From Marinobacter sp. C7 (GTDB lineage: Bacteria > Pseudomonadota > Gammaproteobacteria > Pseudomonadales > Oleiphilaceae), in the NCBI RefSeq assembly GCF_022343555.1, contig NZ_JAKQZH010000001.1, positions 186,001 through 250,000 of the forward strand: a stretch of 64,000 nt of DNA. Direction: 5' to 3'. Below are positions 48,593 through 57,172 of the stretch, in pieces; positions within the stretch are counted from its first letter, which is position 1, and each line of letters begins with the position of its first letter. Under the pieces are notes generated by a model, which was given only the letters and a program-made list of their open reading frames with translations, had not been told where the DNA came from and searched no databases. The translations under genes were made by a program, and so were the position numbers.

Positions 48593-48622
48593 ACAGGCTG
48601 CCGACCGGGATGGAGGCCAGCG

Positions 48623-49867
48623 TTACATCGGCCAGTGCAGCTGGAGGTTGCCGCCACCGAATTCCGACTCGTGCAGATAGAACGTCGGGTTCAGGGTCAG
48701 TACCGCTCCGTCCTCGCGGGAAAGCATCATCTCGAAGGGCAGTGCCAACTTCCCGATAAAGCCGTCAAAGTGCTTATCGGATTGTTCCTCGAAGGTCTGG
48801 CGAAGGTGGGCATGCCCGAGGTACAGGGCCGGTCGCAGGCTTAGGCCGGAGGTGAGAGGCAGGGAAAACTCTCCGAATGCCGTCGGTTCACTCCGGCGAA
48901 TCCGGCCCTCGTCGTTCAGGGCCCGCCCGAAAAAGCCCTGCTCTTTCAGGTCCAGGTAGGCAATCCCGAAACCCGGCTTCAGCCGATGGCCGGTCCAGGT
49001 TGCACCGGCCAGGAGCCGGAGGTGGTTGCGGTCGAAACCGGTGGTCTGACTCTCGCCATCGGCGAACAGCCGGTAATGCCGGCGGGTACGCTCCCCGTCC
49101 AGCTCCAGGGTGATCTGCCAGTCGGCGACCTGTTGGCGATGGGTAAACGCTGCACTGACACTCTCGCTGTCCACCTGCAGGTTTTCCTGCCGGCTGATAA
49201 AGGAGGATGCCGGCGTCAGGGTCATGGAGACCGTCGTGCCCAGTCCCGGCCCAGCGCCACCCCGGTGCCATTGCAGAAACCACGAGTGGGGAACGGTCTC
49301 GAATTCGTCCGGAGAGTCGGTCTTACTGTTAAAGTAGGCGTCAGGAAGAATCCAGCTGACATGCAGCCAACTGGTTTCATCAAGGTGGTGGCGGGCGCTG
49401 AAATAGATGTCGGACAGGGATTTGTCGGAATACACGTCACCCTGCAGCCATAGCTCGGTATTTTCGGCTATCGCCTGCCGGAACCCCACCAGCTGACGTT
49501 GATAGGCGCCGTCCAGGTCCTCGCTGCGCTGGATATCCAGGAGGAAGCCATTGCGGTTTTCCCGGAACCCGAAATCCTGCCGGAACCGGAAGTCATAATA
49601 CAGACGTCGACTGCCCACGCTTCCGCCGGTCCCGCGAATACCATTACTGACGGCGTTGGGCCGCGGCTGGCTGTGCCGGAACGTGAGTTCATTCAGAAAC
49701 CGTTCTTCGTTGTAGGTCTCGTCCCGGCCCTCAACCACCGCCTCCGCCCGCCAGGGCTGGGCAATATGAGCGGTATCTGCCGCGCCGATGTCCGGCAGCA
49801 ACACCAGAAGTGACACAACCGACAGCCAGCCTGTTGATTTCAAAGCGGGAATAGATGAGGCTGCCAT
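48623..49867 (-). CDS. Putative outer-membrane beta-barrel protein of unknown family
   Basis: A 414-aa protein that I do not recognise. An N-terminal hydrophobic segment (LSVVSLLVLLPDIGAADTA) looks like a signal peptide. The rest lacks membrane helices but shows many alternating polar/aromatic strands, such as RRLYYDFRFRQDFGF, TELWLQGDVYSDKSL and WQITLELDGERTRRHYRLF, as in a 14-18-stranded barrel. The C-terminus is LQLHWPM, not the usual terminal Phe. It is convergent with sulP and divergent from the channel gene. Confidence 0.65.
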   Translation of the reverse strand: MAASSIPALKSTGWLSVVSLLVLLPDIGAADTAHIAQPWRAEAVVEGRDETYNEERFLNELTFRHSQPRPNAVSNGIRGTGGSVGSRRLYYDFRFRQDFGFRENRNGFLLDIQRSEDLDGAYQRQLVGFRQAIAENTELWLQGDVYSDKSLSDIYFSARHHLDETSWLHVSWILPDAYFNSKTDSPDEFETVPHSWFLQWHRGGAGPGLGTTVSMTLTPASSFISRQENLQVDSESVSAAFTHRQQVADWQITLELDGERTRRHYRLFADGESQTTGFDRNHLRLLAGATWTGHRLKPGFGIAYLDLKEQGFFGRALNDEGRIRRSEPTAFGEFSLPLTSGLSLRPALYLGHAHLRQTFEEQSDKHFDGFIGKLALPFEMMLSREDGAVLTLNPTFYLHESEFGGGNLQLHWPM

Positions 49868-49934
49868 GGCTCACCTCCGTGGGCACTTTGCTCTATCCTA
49901 AGGGAGCATGACTGACTCAGGCAAAGGGAATCCC

Positions 49935-51896
49935 ATGCTGCCATTTCGTGTTGTTGATCGCGTCAAATTCATTGTAGAGCGCCAGCTGGTCAAGGGGGCG
50001 GGCTTCCAGCTTGTGGTGGTCGGGATTTTCATCGGGCTGATTTCGCTCATCGGCGGAATGCTTGTAGTGCCCCAGGGCGGCGAATTCGAGGATGCGGGGT
50101 CGGCGATCTGGTGGGCGTTCCTGAGACTGACGGACCCCGGCTACCTCGGCGATGACGTTGGCACCTGGCAGCGAATCGTCTCGACGCTGTTGACGGTATC
50201 CGGTTATGTGGTGTTCATGGGCACCCTGGTGGCCATCCTGACCCGCTGGCTGATTGCCAAGATGCAGGACCTGGAACGAGGTCTCACGCCCGTTACCCTG
50301 AAAAACCACATCGTTGTACTGGGCTGGACCAGTCAGACACTGCCGTTGCTGGCCGAGCTGTTGGGCTCGTCCGGTCGTATGCGCAGGTTTCTCGAAAAGC
50401 ACGACACCCAGAAACTTAACCTGGTGGTGCTGTCGGAGGAGGCTTCCGCGGAGCAGGTCCATGAACTTCGGATGGAACCGGGCATTGGCAGGCGGTTCCG
50501 GCAGATCATCCTTCGATCCGGTTCGGCGATCCAGCCGGATGCCCTGCATCGCGTGGCCTGCCTCGATGCGGCTGCGGTGATCGTACCCAGCGCCGCCCAT
50601 GAGGCGGGCAGTCTGGTGACTTCGGATGTGGAGACCGTCAAGGCACTGCTGTCCATCGCTGCACAGGCGCGTCACCTGCACGCACCGCTGCCATTTGTGG
50701 TGGCCGAGATCCAGGACGTGCGTAAACATGCGGTGATTGAAAGGGCCTACCCGGGCGGCGTGGAGGTCGTGGCCGGGGACGCAACCATCAGCCGGCTGAT
50801 GGTTCAGAATATCCTCCACCCCGGGCTTTCCGAGATCTACAACGAACTGCTCACTGCCGGTTCGGGCAACGAGATCTATGTCCGTGGTGGCGAGTCCGTC
50901 GCTGGCATGTCCCTGGGTGAGATAGCGGTCGCACGTCCGCTGGCCATAGTTCTGGGGCTGCTCCGGCGGAATGGTACGCACTGGGACGTGCAGCTTCTGG
51001 CACCGTCAGACACCCGGGTCAACGCAGACGACCGGGTCATTCTCATGGCTCGTGATTATTCCGAGACAGAGCCGGATAACAAACTCCAGTCATTGCCCGA
51101 CATTCCGCGCGGGCCGGCAAGGGTGCTGCCTCCCCGACCACTGGACACCCCTATGCGCATCCTGGTGCTGGGATGGAGTCGCAGGGTCCCGAGCCTGGTC
51201 GCAGAATTTGCCAGCTACCGGCATCTTGCTTTCGAACTGGACCTGGTCTCCGTGATACCGGCGAGCGAGCGCAGTCAGGCGATCACCGCCTATGCGGGCA
51301 CCCACGAAACGGTCCGTTGTCATCAGGTCGAGGCGGATTACATGGTGGAAGGTGAGCTGCGCCGGCTGCAGCCGGACCGATACGATGCCATTCTGTTGTT
51401 GAGCAGCGACCGGCTTGCCTCCGGAGAAGAGGCGGACGCCCGGGCGATGGTGGGCTATCTGGTGCTCGAGGACATCCTGGCGGAGGCATCACGCCATCCC
51501 CAGTTGATCATGGAGCTCAGTGATCCCGATAACCGGCAGCTGCTATACGGGCACCGGAGCGAGATGATGATCAGCCCGATGATTCTCAGCCACATTCTGG
51601 CCCAGGTGGCCCTGCGCCGGGAGCTGCGGGTGGTGCTCGAAGAACTCTTTACCGTTGGCGGCGCCGAAATCCAGTTCCGGGATCCGGCAGATTACCCGCT
51701 CCCGGCGAGTGTCGATTTTCACCTGCTCGAGAAGACGCTTGCCGCGGAAGGGGAGCTCGCGCTCGGTATTTTCCGGCATCGGGCCGACGAACATGGCCGT
51801 CATCTCCGCCTCAATCCGCCACGGCGGGAATACCTCGATATCCAGCCCGGTGACCGTCTGGTGGTGATTTCACAGACCGCTCAAATTGGCACATGA
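49935..51896 (+). CDS. CASTOR/POLLUX-like ion channel protein
   Basis: A 653-aa protein. Two or three membrane helices lie in the first 110 residues (FQLVVVGIFIGLISLIGGMLV; RIVSTLLTVSGYVVFMGTLVAIL) with a pore-like AIWWAFLRLTDPGYLGDD between them. They are followed by two RCK/TrkA-N-like regulatory regions (HIVVLGWTSQTLPLLAELL; MRILVLGWSRRVPSLVAEF). This layout matches the CASTOR/POLLUX family, cation channels known from plant nuclear envelopes, with bacterial members of uncertain function. I prefer ATG 49935 (AGGGA upstream) to ATG 49908. Confidence 0.82.
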   Translation: MLPFRVVDRVKFIVERQLVKGAGFQLVVVGIFIGLISLIGGMLVVPQGGEFEDAGSAIWWAFLRLTDPGYLGDDVGTWQRIVSTLLTVSGYVVFMGTLVAILTRWLIAKMQDLERGLTPVTLKNHIVVLGWTSQTLPLLAELLGSSGRMRRFLEKHDTQKLNLVVLSEEASAEQVHELRMEPGIGRRFRQIILRSGSAIQPDALHRVACLDAAAVIVPSAAHEAGSLVTSDVETVKALLSIAAQARHLHAPLPFVVAEIQDVRKHAVIERAYPGGVEVVAGDATISRLMVQNILHPGLSEIYNELLTAGSGNEIYVRGGESVAGMSLGEIAVARPLAIVLGLLRRNGTHWDVQLLAPSDTRVNADDRVILMARDYSETEPDNKLQSLPDIPRGPARVLPPRPLDTPMRILVLGWSRRVPSLVAEFASYRHLAFELDLVSVIPASERSQAITAYAGTHETVRCHQVEADYMVEGELRRLQPDRYDAILLLSSDRLASGEEADARAMVGYLVLEDILAEASRHPQLIMELSDPDNRQLLYGHRSEMMISPMILSHILAQVALRRELRVVLEELFTVGGAEIQFRDPADYPLPASVDFHLLEKTLAAEGELALGIFRHRADEHGRHLRLNPPRREYLDIQPGDRLVVISQTAQIGT

Positions 51897-51917
51897 TCCC
51901 CGGTTTTCGGGATTTTT
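51896..51917 (+). terminator. Terminator after the channel gene
   Basis: ATCCCCG, TTTT loop, CGGGAT and five T, starting at the last base of the stop codon. The left arm has one bulged C. Confidence 0.65.
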
Positions 51918-51982
51918 CTGCTGCATTTCAGGCATTGGCTTGATCATTCACAAAGAAAATGCCGAAAATAATCCATATAAAT

Positions 51983-52000
51983 TTCAATTATAAAATTGAA
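51983..52000. promoter_or_regulatory. AT-rich inverted repeat in the aceA upstream region
   Basis: TTCAAT and ATTGAA flank TATAAA in a markedly AT-rich stretch about 125 nt before the aceA start. It could be a regulator site or include a -10 element. The evidence is limited to symmetry and base composition. Confidence 0.3.
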
Positions 52001-52123
52001 CGTACTAGAGTACATCCCATCGCCAGCAGGCTGATCGCAAAGTGAACAGTGAGCTGGCTTCGGCTGATGCTGAAAAGCGTCTCCGCACATGATCAGAAAA
52101 CCAACGTAGAAAGGATGAGACCC

Positions 52124-53716
52124 ATGCCCTACGCACAAGACGTTGACCAGATCGCTTCCCTGTTGAAGCAGCACCCGACCTGGAATGCCATCAACCCGAA
52201 GCACGCCGCTCGCATGCGCGCCCAGAACAAGTTCAAGACTGGTCTGGACATCGCCAAGTACACCGCCAAGATCATGCGCGAGGACATGGCGAACTACGAC
52301 AAGGACACCTCCCAGTACACCCAGTCCCTGGGCTGCTGGCACGGCTTTATCGGTCAGCAGAAGCTGCTGTCCATCAAGAAGCACTTCGGTACCACCAAGC
52401 GTCGTTACCTGTACCTGTCCGGCTGGATGGTTGCTGCCCTGCGTTCCGAGTTCGGTCCGCTGCCTGACCAGTCCATGCACGAGAAGACTGCCGTTTCCAG
52501 CCTGATCGAAGAGCTGTACACCTTCCTGCGTCAGGCCGATGCCTGGGAACTGAACCACCTGTTCCGCGCCCTGGAAGAAGCCGAGAATGCCGGTGACACC
52601 GCCAAGGCCAAGGAAATCGAGCAGCAGATCGACAACCACGAAACCCACGTTGTGCCGATCATTGCCGACATCGACGCCGGTTTCGGTAACGCCGAGGCGA
52701 CTTACCTGCTGGCCAAGAAGATGATCGAAGCCGGTGCCTGCTGCATCCAGATCGAGAACCAGGTTTCCGACGAGAAGCAGTGTGGTCACCAGGACGGCAA
52801 GGTTACCGTTCCGCACGCCGACTTCCTGTCCAAGATCAACGCCGTTCGTCTGGCGTTCCTGGAGCTGGGTGTTGACGACGGTGTGATCGTTGCCCGTACC
52901 GACTCCCTGGGTGCTGGCCTGACCCAGAAGCTGGCTGTTACCGACGAGCCGGGTGACCTGGGTGACCAGTACAACAGCTTCCTGGACGGCGACTACATCG
53001 AGGACGCTTCCGAGATCAACAACGGCGACGTTGTGATCAAGTCCAACGGCAAGCTGATGAAGCCGAAGCGTCTGGCCTCCGGTCTGTTCCAGTTCCGTCC
53101 GGGTACTGGCGAAGACCGTGTGGTTCTGGACTGCATCACCAGCCTGCAGAACGGCGCTGACCTGCTGTGGATCGAAACCGAGAAGCCCCACGTTGGCCAG
53201 ATCGCCGGCATGGTTAACCGCATCCGTGAAGTGGTGCCCGATGCCAAGCTGGTTTACAACAACAGCCCGTCCTTCAACTGGACCCTGAACTTCCGTCAGC
53301 AGGTATTCGACGCCTGGAAGGAAGAAGGCAAGGATGTATCTGCCTACGACCGCGACAAGCTGATGAGCGAAGAGTACGACAGCACCGAGCTGGCCCAGCT
53401 GGCCGACGAGTGGTGTCAGAACTTCCAGCGTGACGCGTCCCGTGAAGCAGGTATCTTCCACCACCTGATCACCCTGCCGACGTACCACACTGCGGCCCTG
53501 TCCACCGACAACCTGGCCAAGGGCTACTTCGGCGACGAAGGCATGCTGGCCTACGTTGCTGGCGTACAGCGCAAGGAAATCCGTCAGGGTATCGCCACTG
53601 TGAAGCACCAGGACATGGCCGGTTCCAACATCGGTGATGACCACAAGGAATTCTTCGCGGGTGATGCGGCCCTGAAGGCGGGTGGTAAGGACAACACCAT
53701 GAACCAGTTCGGTTAA
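52124..53716 (+). CDS. aceA: Isocitrate lyase
   Basis: A 530-aa isocitrate lyase of the long type found in Pseudomonas (531 aa in P. aeruginosa); it splits isocitrate into glyoxylate and succinate for growth on acetate, fatty acids or alkanes. The catalytic motif KQCGH is at 218-222 with Cys220; PIIADIDAGFGNAEATY and YNNSPSFNW contribute metal and substrate sites. Codon choice is more restricted than in neighbours (mostly CTG, AAG, ATC, GGT, TCC), indicating high expression. It is monocistronic; malate synthase is not in the window. ATG at 52124 has AAGGATGAG upstream. Confidence 0.96.
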   Translation: MPYAQDVDQIASLLKQHPTWNAINPKHAARMRAQNKFKTGLDIAKYTAKIMREDMANYDKDTSQYTQSLGCWHGFIGQQKLLSIKKHFGTTKRRYLYLSGWMVAALRSEFGPLPDQSMHEKTAVSSLIEELYTFLRQADAWELNHLFRALEEAENAGDTAKAKEIEQQIDNHETHVVPIIADIDAGFGNAEATYLLAKKMIEAGACCIQIENQVSDEKQCGHQDGKVTVPHADFLSKINAVRLAFLELGVDDGVIVARTDSLGAGLTQKLAVTDEPGDLGDQYNSFLDGDYIEDASEINNGDVVIKSNGKLMKPKRLASGLFQFRPGTGEDRVVLDCITSLQNGADLLWIETEKPHVGQIAGMVNRIREVVPDAKLVYNNSPSFNWTLNFRQQVFDAWKEEGKDVSAYDRDKLMSEEYDSTELAQLADEWCQNFQRDASREAGIFHHLITLPTYHTAALSTDNLAKGYFGDEGMLAYVAGVQRKEIRQGIATVKHQDMAGSNIGDDHKEFFAGDAALKAGGKDNTMNQFG

Positions 53717-53735
53717 TCGACGGTTCCTGTTGTCA

Positions 53736-53803
53736 CGGTCAGTGGCTGAACACTGACCGGCCACAGAAAACCCCGTGCAGCGAAAGCTGCGCGGGGTTTT
53801 TGT
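53736..53803 (+). terminator. Tandem hairpins ending the aceA transcript
   Basis: First a perfect 9-bp stem CGGTCAGTG/CACTGACCG at 53736-53759, then AACCCCG-T-GCAGC, GAAA tetraloop, GCTGC-G-CGGGGTT and a T-tract at 53769-53803. The second is a strong intrinsic terminator; the first may protect the 3' end. Confidence 0.88.
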
Positions 53804-53912
53804 TTGTCATGTGCACCGCTGCGGGCCCCGGTTTGTCGGTGCGTAACTGTCAAACCTGCGGTTGTCGGGCTATGGTTTCGGACAGGGCTTTGCATCGGGG
53901 TGCGGATGATTC

Positions 53913-55709
53913 ATGTTGTCTGAGCAATGGCTGGTCTTTCTGATCCTCGGGGTCACACTGGGACTGTTTGTCTGGAACCGGTTGAGGTTCGATGTCGTCG
54001 CCATGCTCGCCCTGCTGGCCATGGCGGTAACCGGTCTGGTGCCTGCCGAAGAGCTGTTTGAAGGCTTTGGGCACCCGGCAGTCATAACCGTCGCTGCGGT
54101 GTTGGTGATCAGTCAGGGACTGGTGAATGGCGGGGTGGTGGATGCAGTCGCCCGGTTGCTGGCCCGCGTCGGGCACAATGCCATACTGCAGGTGGTGACA
54201 CTGACCCTGGTCGTTGCCCTGTGCTCCGCTTTTATCAACAACGTGGGGGCCCTGGCGTTGCTGATGCCGGTGGCGGTGTGGATGTCGCGACAGGCCGGGC
54301 GTTCCCCTTCTCTGCTATTGATGCCGCTGGCCTTCGGTTCCTTGCTCGGCGGCACCATGACCCTTATCGGCACCCCGCCGAACATCATCATTGCGAGCTA
54401 CCGGGAAGCCGGTTCCTTCGGGCTGTTTGACTTCGCGCCGGTCGGCCTTGCCATTACCGTGGCGGGTATCCTGTTCATTGGTTTGATCGGCTGGCGGCTG
54501 ACGCCCCGGCGCGACGACCCTGACGAGGGTGGCAAGCTGTTCAGTGTGGGTGACTATGTGACCGAGCTGCAGGTTCCGGAAGGTTCGGATTATGCCGGCA
54601 GCACGTTGCACAACCTTCTGACCTCCGGGGACTCCGAGAAGGGCCTGGTGGTGCTCGCGCTGATCCGGGGTGAGCAGACCTCACCGGCTCCATCAACCTT
54701 TACCGTGCTCCGGGACCGGGATGTATTGTTGGTGGAGGCGGATACTGAAAGCCTGCAGGATTTCGTCGACCATACCGGGCTTATTTTGCCCCACAGCGTC
54801 TCTGAGGAAGCGGAGGGAGAGAGCAGGCAGGATGCGGAGAAGCAGCTGGCAGCCGGTGATGTAAAACTGATCGAGGCCGTGGTCAGCCCGTCATCCCGAT
54901 TGATCGGCCACACCGCAAACCGACTGAATCTGCGCGAGCGCTATGGACTGAACATCGTTGCGGTGGCGCGACAGGGCCATCGGGTAAAGCAGCGTCTGGC
55001 GGATATCCGGCTGCGTAACGGCGACATTCTTCTGGTCCAGGGTTTTGAAGACAGTCTGAACGGTGCCCTGCAGACATTGGGGTGCCTGCCGCTGGCAGAA
55101 CGTGGGCTGACCTTCGGGCGGGAAAAGAAGCTTGTGCTGGCCGGGGGGCTGTTCGCTGCCGCCGTTGTCGTGATTGTTACCGGCTGGCTGACACCGCCTG
55201 TGGCCCTGGTGGCCTGCGCGGTTGCCATGGTGCTCGGTGGGCTGATGGATACGACGGAATCCTATCGAGCCATCGACTGGTCGGTGATTGTCCTGCTCGC
55301 CGCGATGATTCCGGTGGGGGGAGCGCTCGAGACCACCGGAGGGGCACAGGTCATTGCCGGTCAGATCCTGGCGGTCGCCAAGGGGCAGGCGACCTGGATG
55401 GTGCTGACGATCATCCTGGCCGGTTCCATGTTGCTCTCCAATGTGGTCAACAATGCCGCTGCGGCGATCCTGATGGCACCCATTGCCCTGGGAATTGCAT
55501 CGCCATTGGGGCTGGCCTCGGATGCTGCCTTGATGGCCGTGGCGATCGGAGCCTCCTGCGCGTTCCTTACACCCATCGGGCATCAGTCCAACGCGCTGGT
55601 GATGGAGCCCGGCGGCTACCGTTTCGGAGATTACTGGCGTCTGGGTCTGCCTCTATCGGTTGTGGTTATTGCCGTTGCTGTTCCCGTGATCCTCTGGATC
55701 TGGGCCTAG
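53913..55709 (+). CDS. SLC13-family permease with two TrkA-C domains
   Basis: A 598-aa inner-membrane transporter. Helical halves at 1-190 and 405-598 flank two cytoplasmic TrkA-C domains (about 205-285 and 305-385; GDYVTELQVPEGSDYAGSTLHNLL and IGHTANRLNLRERYGLNIVAVAR). Family marks are AFINNVGALALLMPVAVWMSR and LLSNVVNNAAAAILMAPIALG. Members carry sulfate, di-/tricarboxylates or other anions; substrate unknown. It is located between aceA and the EgtB-like gene, with separate transcription likely from the aceA terminator. Confidence 0.9.
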   Translation: MLSEQWLVFLILGVTLGLFVWNRLRFDVVAMLALLAMAVTGLVPAEELFEGFGHPAVITVAAVLVISQGLVNGGVVDAVARLLARVGHNAILQVVTLTLVVALCSAFINNVGALALLMPVAVWMSRQAGRSPSLLLMPLAFGSLLGGTMTLIGTPPNIIIASYREAGSFGLFDFAPVGLAITVAGILFIGLIGWRLTPRRDDPDEGGKLFSVGDYVTELQVPEGSDYAGSTLHNLLTSGDSEKGLVVLALIRGEQTSPAPSTFTVLRDRDVLLVEADTESLQDFVDHTGLILPHSVSEEAEGESRQDAEKQLAAGDVKLIEAVVSPSSRLIGHTANRLNLRERYGLNIVAVARQGHRVKQRLADIRLRNGDILLVQGFEDSLNGALQTLGCLPLAERGLTFGREKKLVLAGGLFAAAVVVIVTGWLTPPVALVACAVAMVLGGLMDTTESYRAIDWSVIVLLAAMIPVGGALETTGGAQVIAGQILAVAKGQATWMVLTIILAGSMLLSNVVNNAAAAILMAPIALGIASPLGLASDAALMAVAIGASCAFLTPIGHQSNALVMEPGGYRFGDYWRLGLPLSVVVIAVAVPVILWIWA

Positions 55710-55825
55710 GTCATCTGACGCGGGCTGAGCAGTCGTATTGAGAAGCAGGTGAAAGGCCGCTTTTGCCACCGGTGGTTTCATGTCTGTTATTCTTTTCCAA
55801 AGCATTTGCCCAGGGATTCGAATCC

Positions 55826-57172
55826 ATGCGATCTGACGATGTAAAAAACAGCCTCCTGGCAGAGCTGGAGCAGGCCCGAACCCGGACCGAGCGCCTGATC
55901 TGTACCTTGTCGGAGGATGAGCTCGATGTACCGTACCACCCCGGCGTCAATCCACCGCTCTGGGAGATGGGCCACTCCGCGTTTTTCTACGAGGTCTTCG
56001 TGTTTAATCTGCTGGACGGCACGCCCAGCTATGATCCCGACATGGACGACCTCTGGGATTCCTTTCACGTCGAACATCGTGACCGTTGGCGTTCCGACCT
56101 GTTTCCGGACCGTGACAAAACGCTCGCCTACTTCCGGACCATCTATGACCGGGTGGCAGATCGTCTCCTCAACAGGCCGCTGACGGACGAAGCGCTTTAC
56201 CTTTACCGTTACGCGATTTTTCACCAGAACATGCACATCGAGTCGTTGATCTGGTGCCGGCAAACGGTGGGCTACCCGGCACCACCGGAATATGTCGGTG
56301 ATCGACCGGCGCCGTCAGATCCGATCGCGGGAGACGTGGAAGTCCCCTCCGGTCGCTGGCTCATCGGCATGCCGGGAATTTCGGAGGCATACGCCTGCGA
56401 GGACTTCGCGTTTGATAACGAGAAACCACGCTTTGAAGTGGAGCTGGATGCCTTCCGGATCAGCCGGACGCTGGTCAGCAATCGGGAGTTCCAGGCCTTC
56501 GTCGAGGATGGCGGCTACCAGCGCCCCGAACTCTGGTCTTTCGGCGGCCGCAAGTGGCTGGAAACGGAGCAGGATGTGGGCCTGGTGCACGGGCTGGAAG
56601 AGCCGTTGATGCGAGCCCCGCGGCATCCGCTGTACTGGCGCTGGCATGAAAACCTCTGGCAGGAGCGTCTGTTCGACCAGTGGCAGCCGTTGCATCCGGA
56701 TGCCCCGGTGACGCATGTGACCTACTGGGAGGCCGAAGCCTGGTGCAACTGGGCGGGGCGTCGTTTGCCGACGGAATACGAATGGGAAGTGGCGGCACTG
56801 GCCAACAGGCCGGGCGAGCCGTTCCGCCGGTTCCCCTGGGGTAATGAGGCGCCGGACGGCGTTCATGCCGACATGGACGGCCGTAACCAGGCCCGGAATC
56901 CGGTCTGGGACTACCCGGCCGGAGAGAGCCCGTTCGGCTGCCGGCAGATGATCGGTTCGGTCTGGGAGTGGACCAGCGACCAGTTCCTGCCCTATGACGG
57001 CTTCAAGGTGGATATGTACCCGTTCATGTCCACCCTGCAGTTCGGCGATCACAAGGTGACCAAGGGGGGCAGCTGCGCTACCTCATCGAACCTGATTCGC
57101 GGCACCTACCGGCAGGCGTATCTGCCATTGCGCAATGACGTCTACACCGGCTTCCGGACGTGTGCGCTCTAG
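55826..57172 (+). CDS. EgtB/SenA-type nonheme-iron sulfoxide synthase-like protein
   Basis: A 448-aa protein with an N-terminal DinB-like bundle and a C-terminal formylglycine-generating-enzyme (SUMF1) domain (about 165-448; VTHVTYWEAEAWCNWAGRRLPTEYEWEVAA, SVWEWTSDQFLPY). The three-His iron site of EgtB (51, 134, 138 in the mycobacterial enzyme) is present as His50 (EMGHSAFF), His133 and His137 (FHQNMHIES). EgtB, OvoA and SenA share this layout and form C-S or C-Se bonds to histidine derivatives. No egtD or sen genes are adjacent, so the product is uncertain. Start at ATG 55826. Confidence 0.82.
   Translation: MRSDDVKNSLLAELEQARTRTERLICTLSEDELDVPYHPGVNPPLWEMGHSAFFYEVFVFNLLDGTPSYDPDMDDLWDSFHVEHRDRWRSDLFPDRDKTLAYFRTIYDRVADRLLNRPLTDEALYLYRYAIFHQNMHIESLIWCRQTVGYPAPPEYVGDRPAPSDPIAGDVEVPSGRWLIGMPGISEAYACEDFAFDNEKPRFEVELDAFRISRTLVSNREFQAFVEDGGYQRPELWSFGGRKWLETEQDVGLVHGLEEPLMRAPRHPLYWRWHENLWQERLFDQWQPLHPDAPVTHVTYWEAEAWCNWAGRRLPTEYEWEVAALANRPGEPFRRFPWGNEAPDGVHADMDGRNQARNPVWDYPAGESPFGCRQMIGSVWEWTSDQFLPYDGFKVDMYPFMSTLQFGDHKVTKGGSCATSSNLIRGTYRQAYLPLRNDVYTGFRTCAL

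Noticed and set aside
51944..53764. 606-codon open frame antisense to isocitrate lyase
   Set aside because: It covers aceA exactly, its residue make-up (Val/Gly/Gln/Leu runs) mirrors highly biased aceA codons, and no domain is recognisable. It is a codon-bias shadow.
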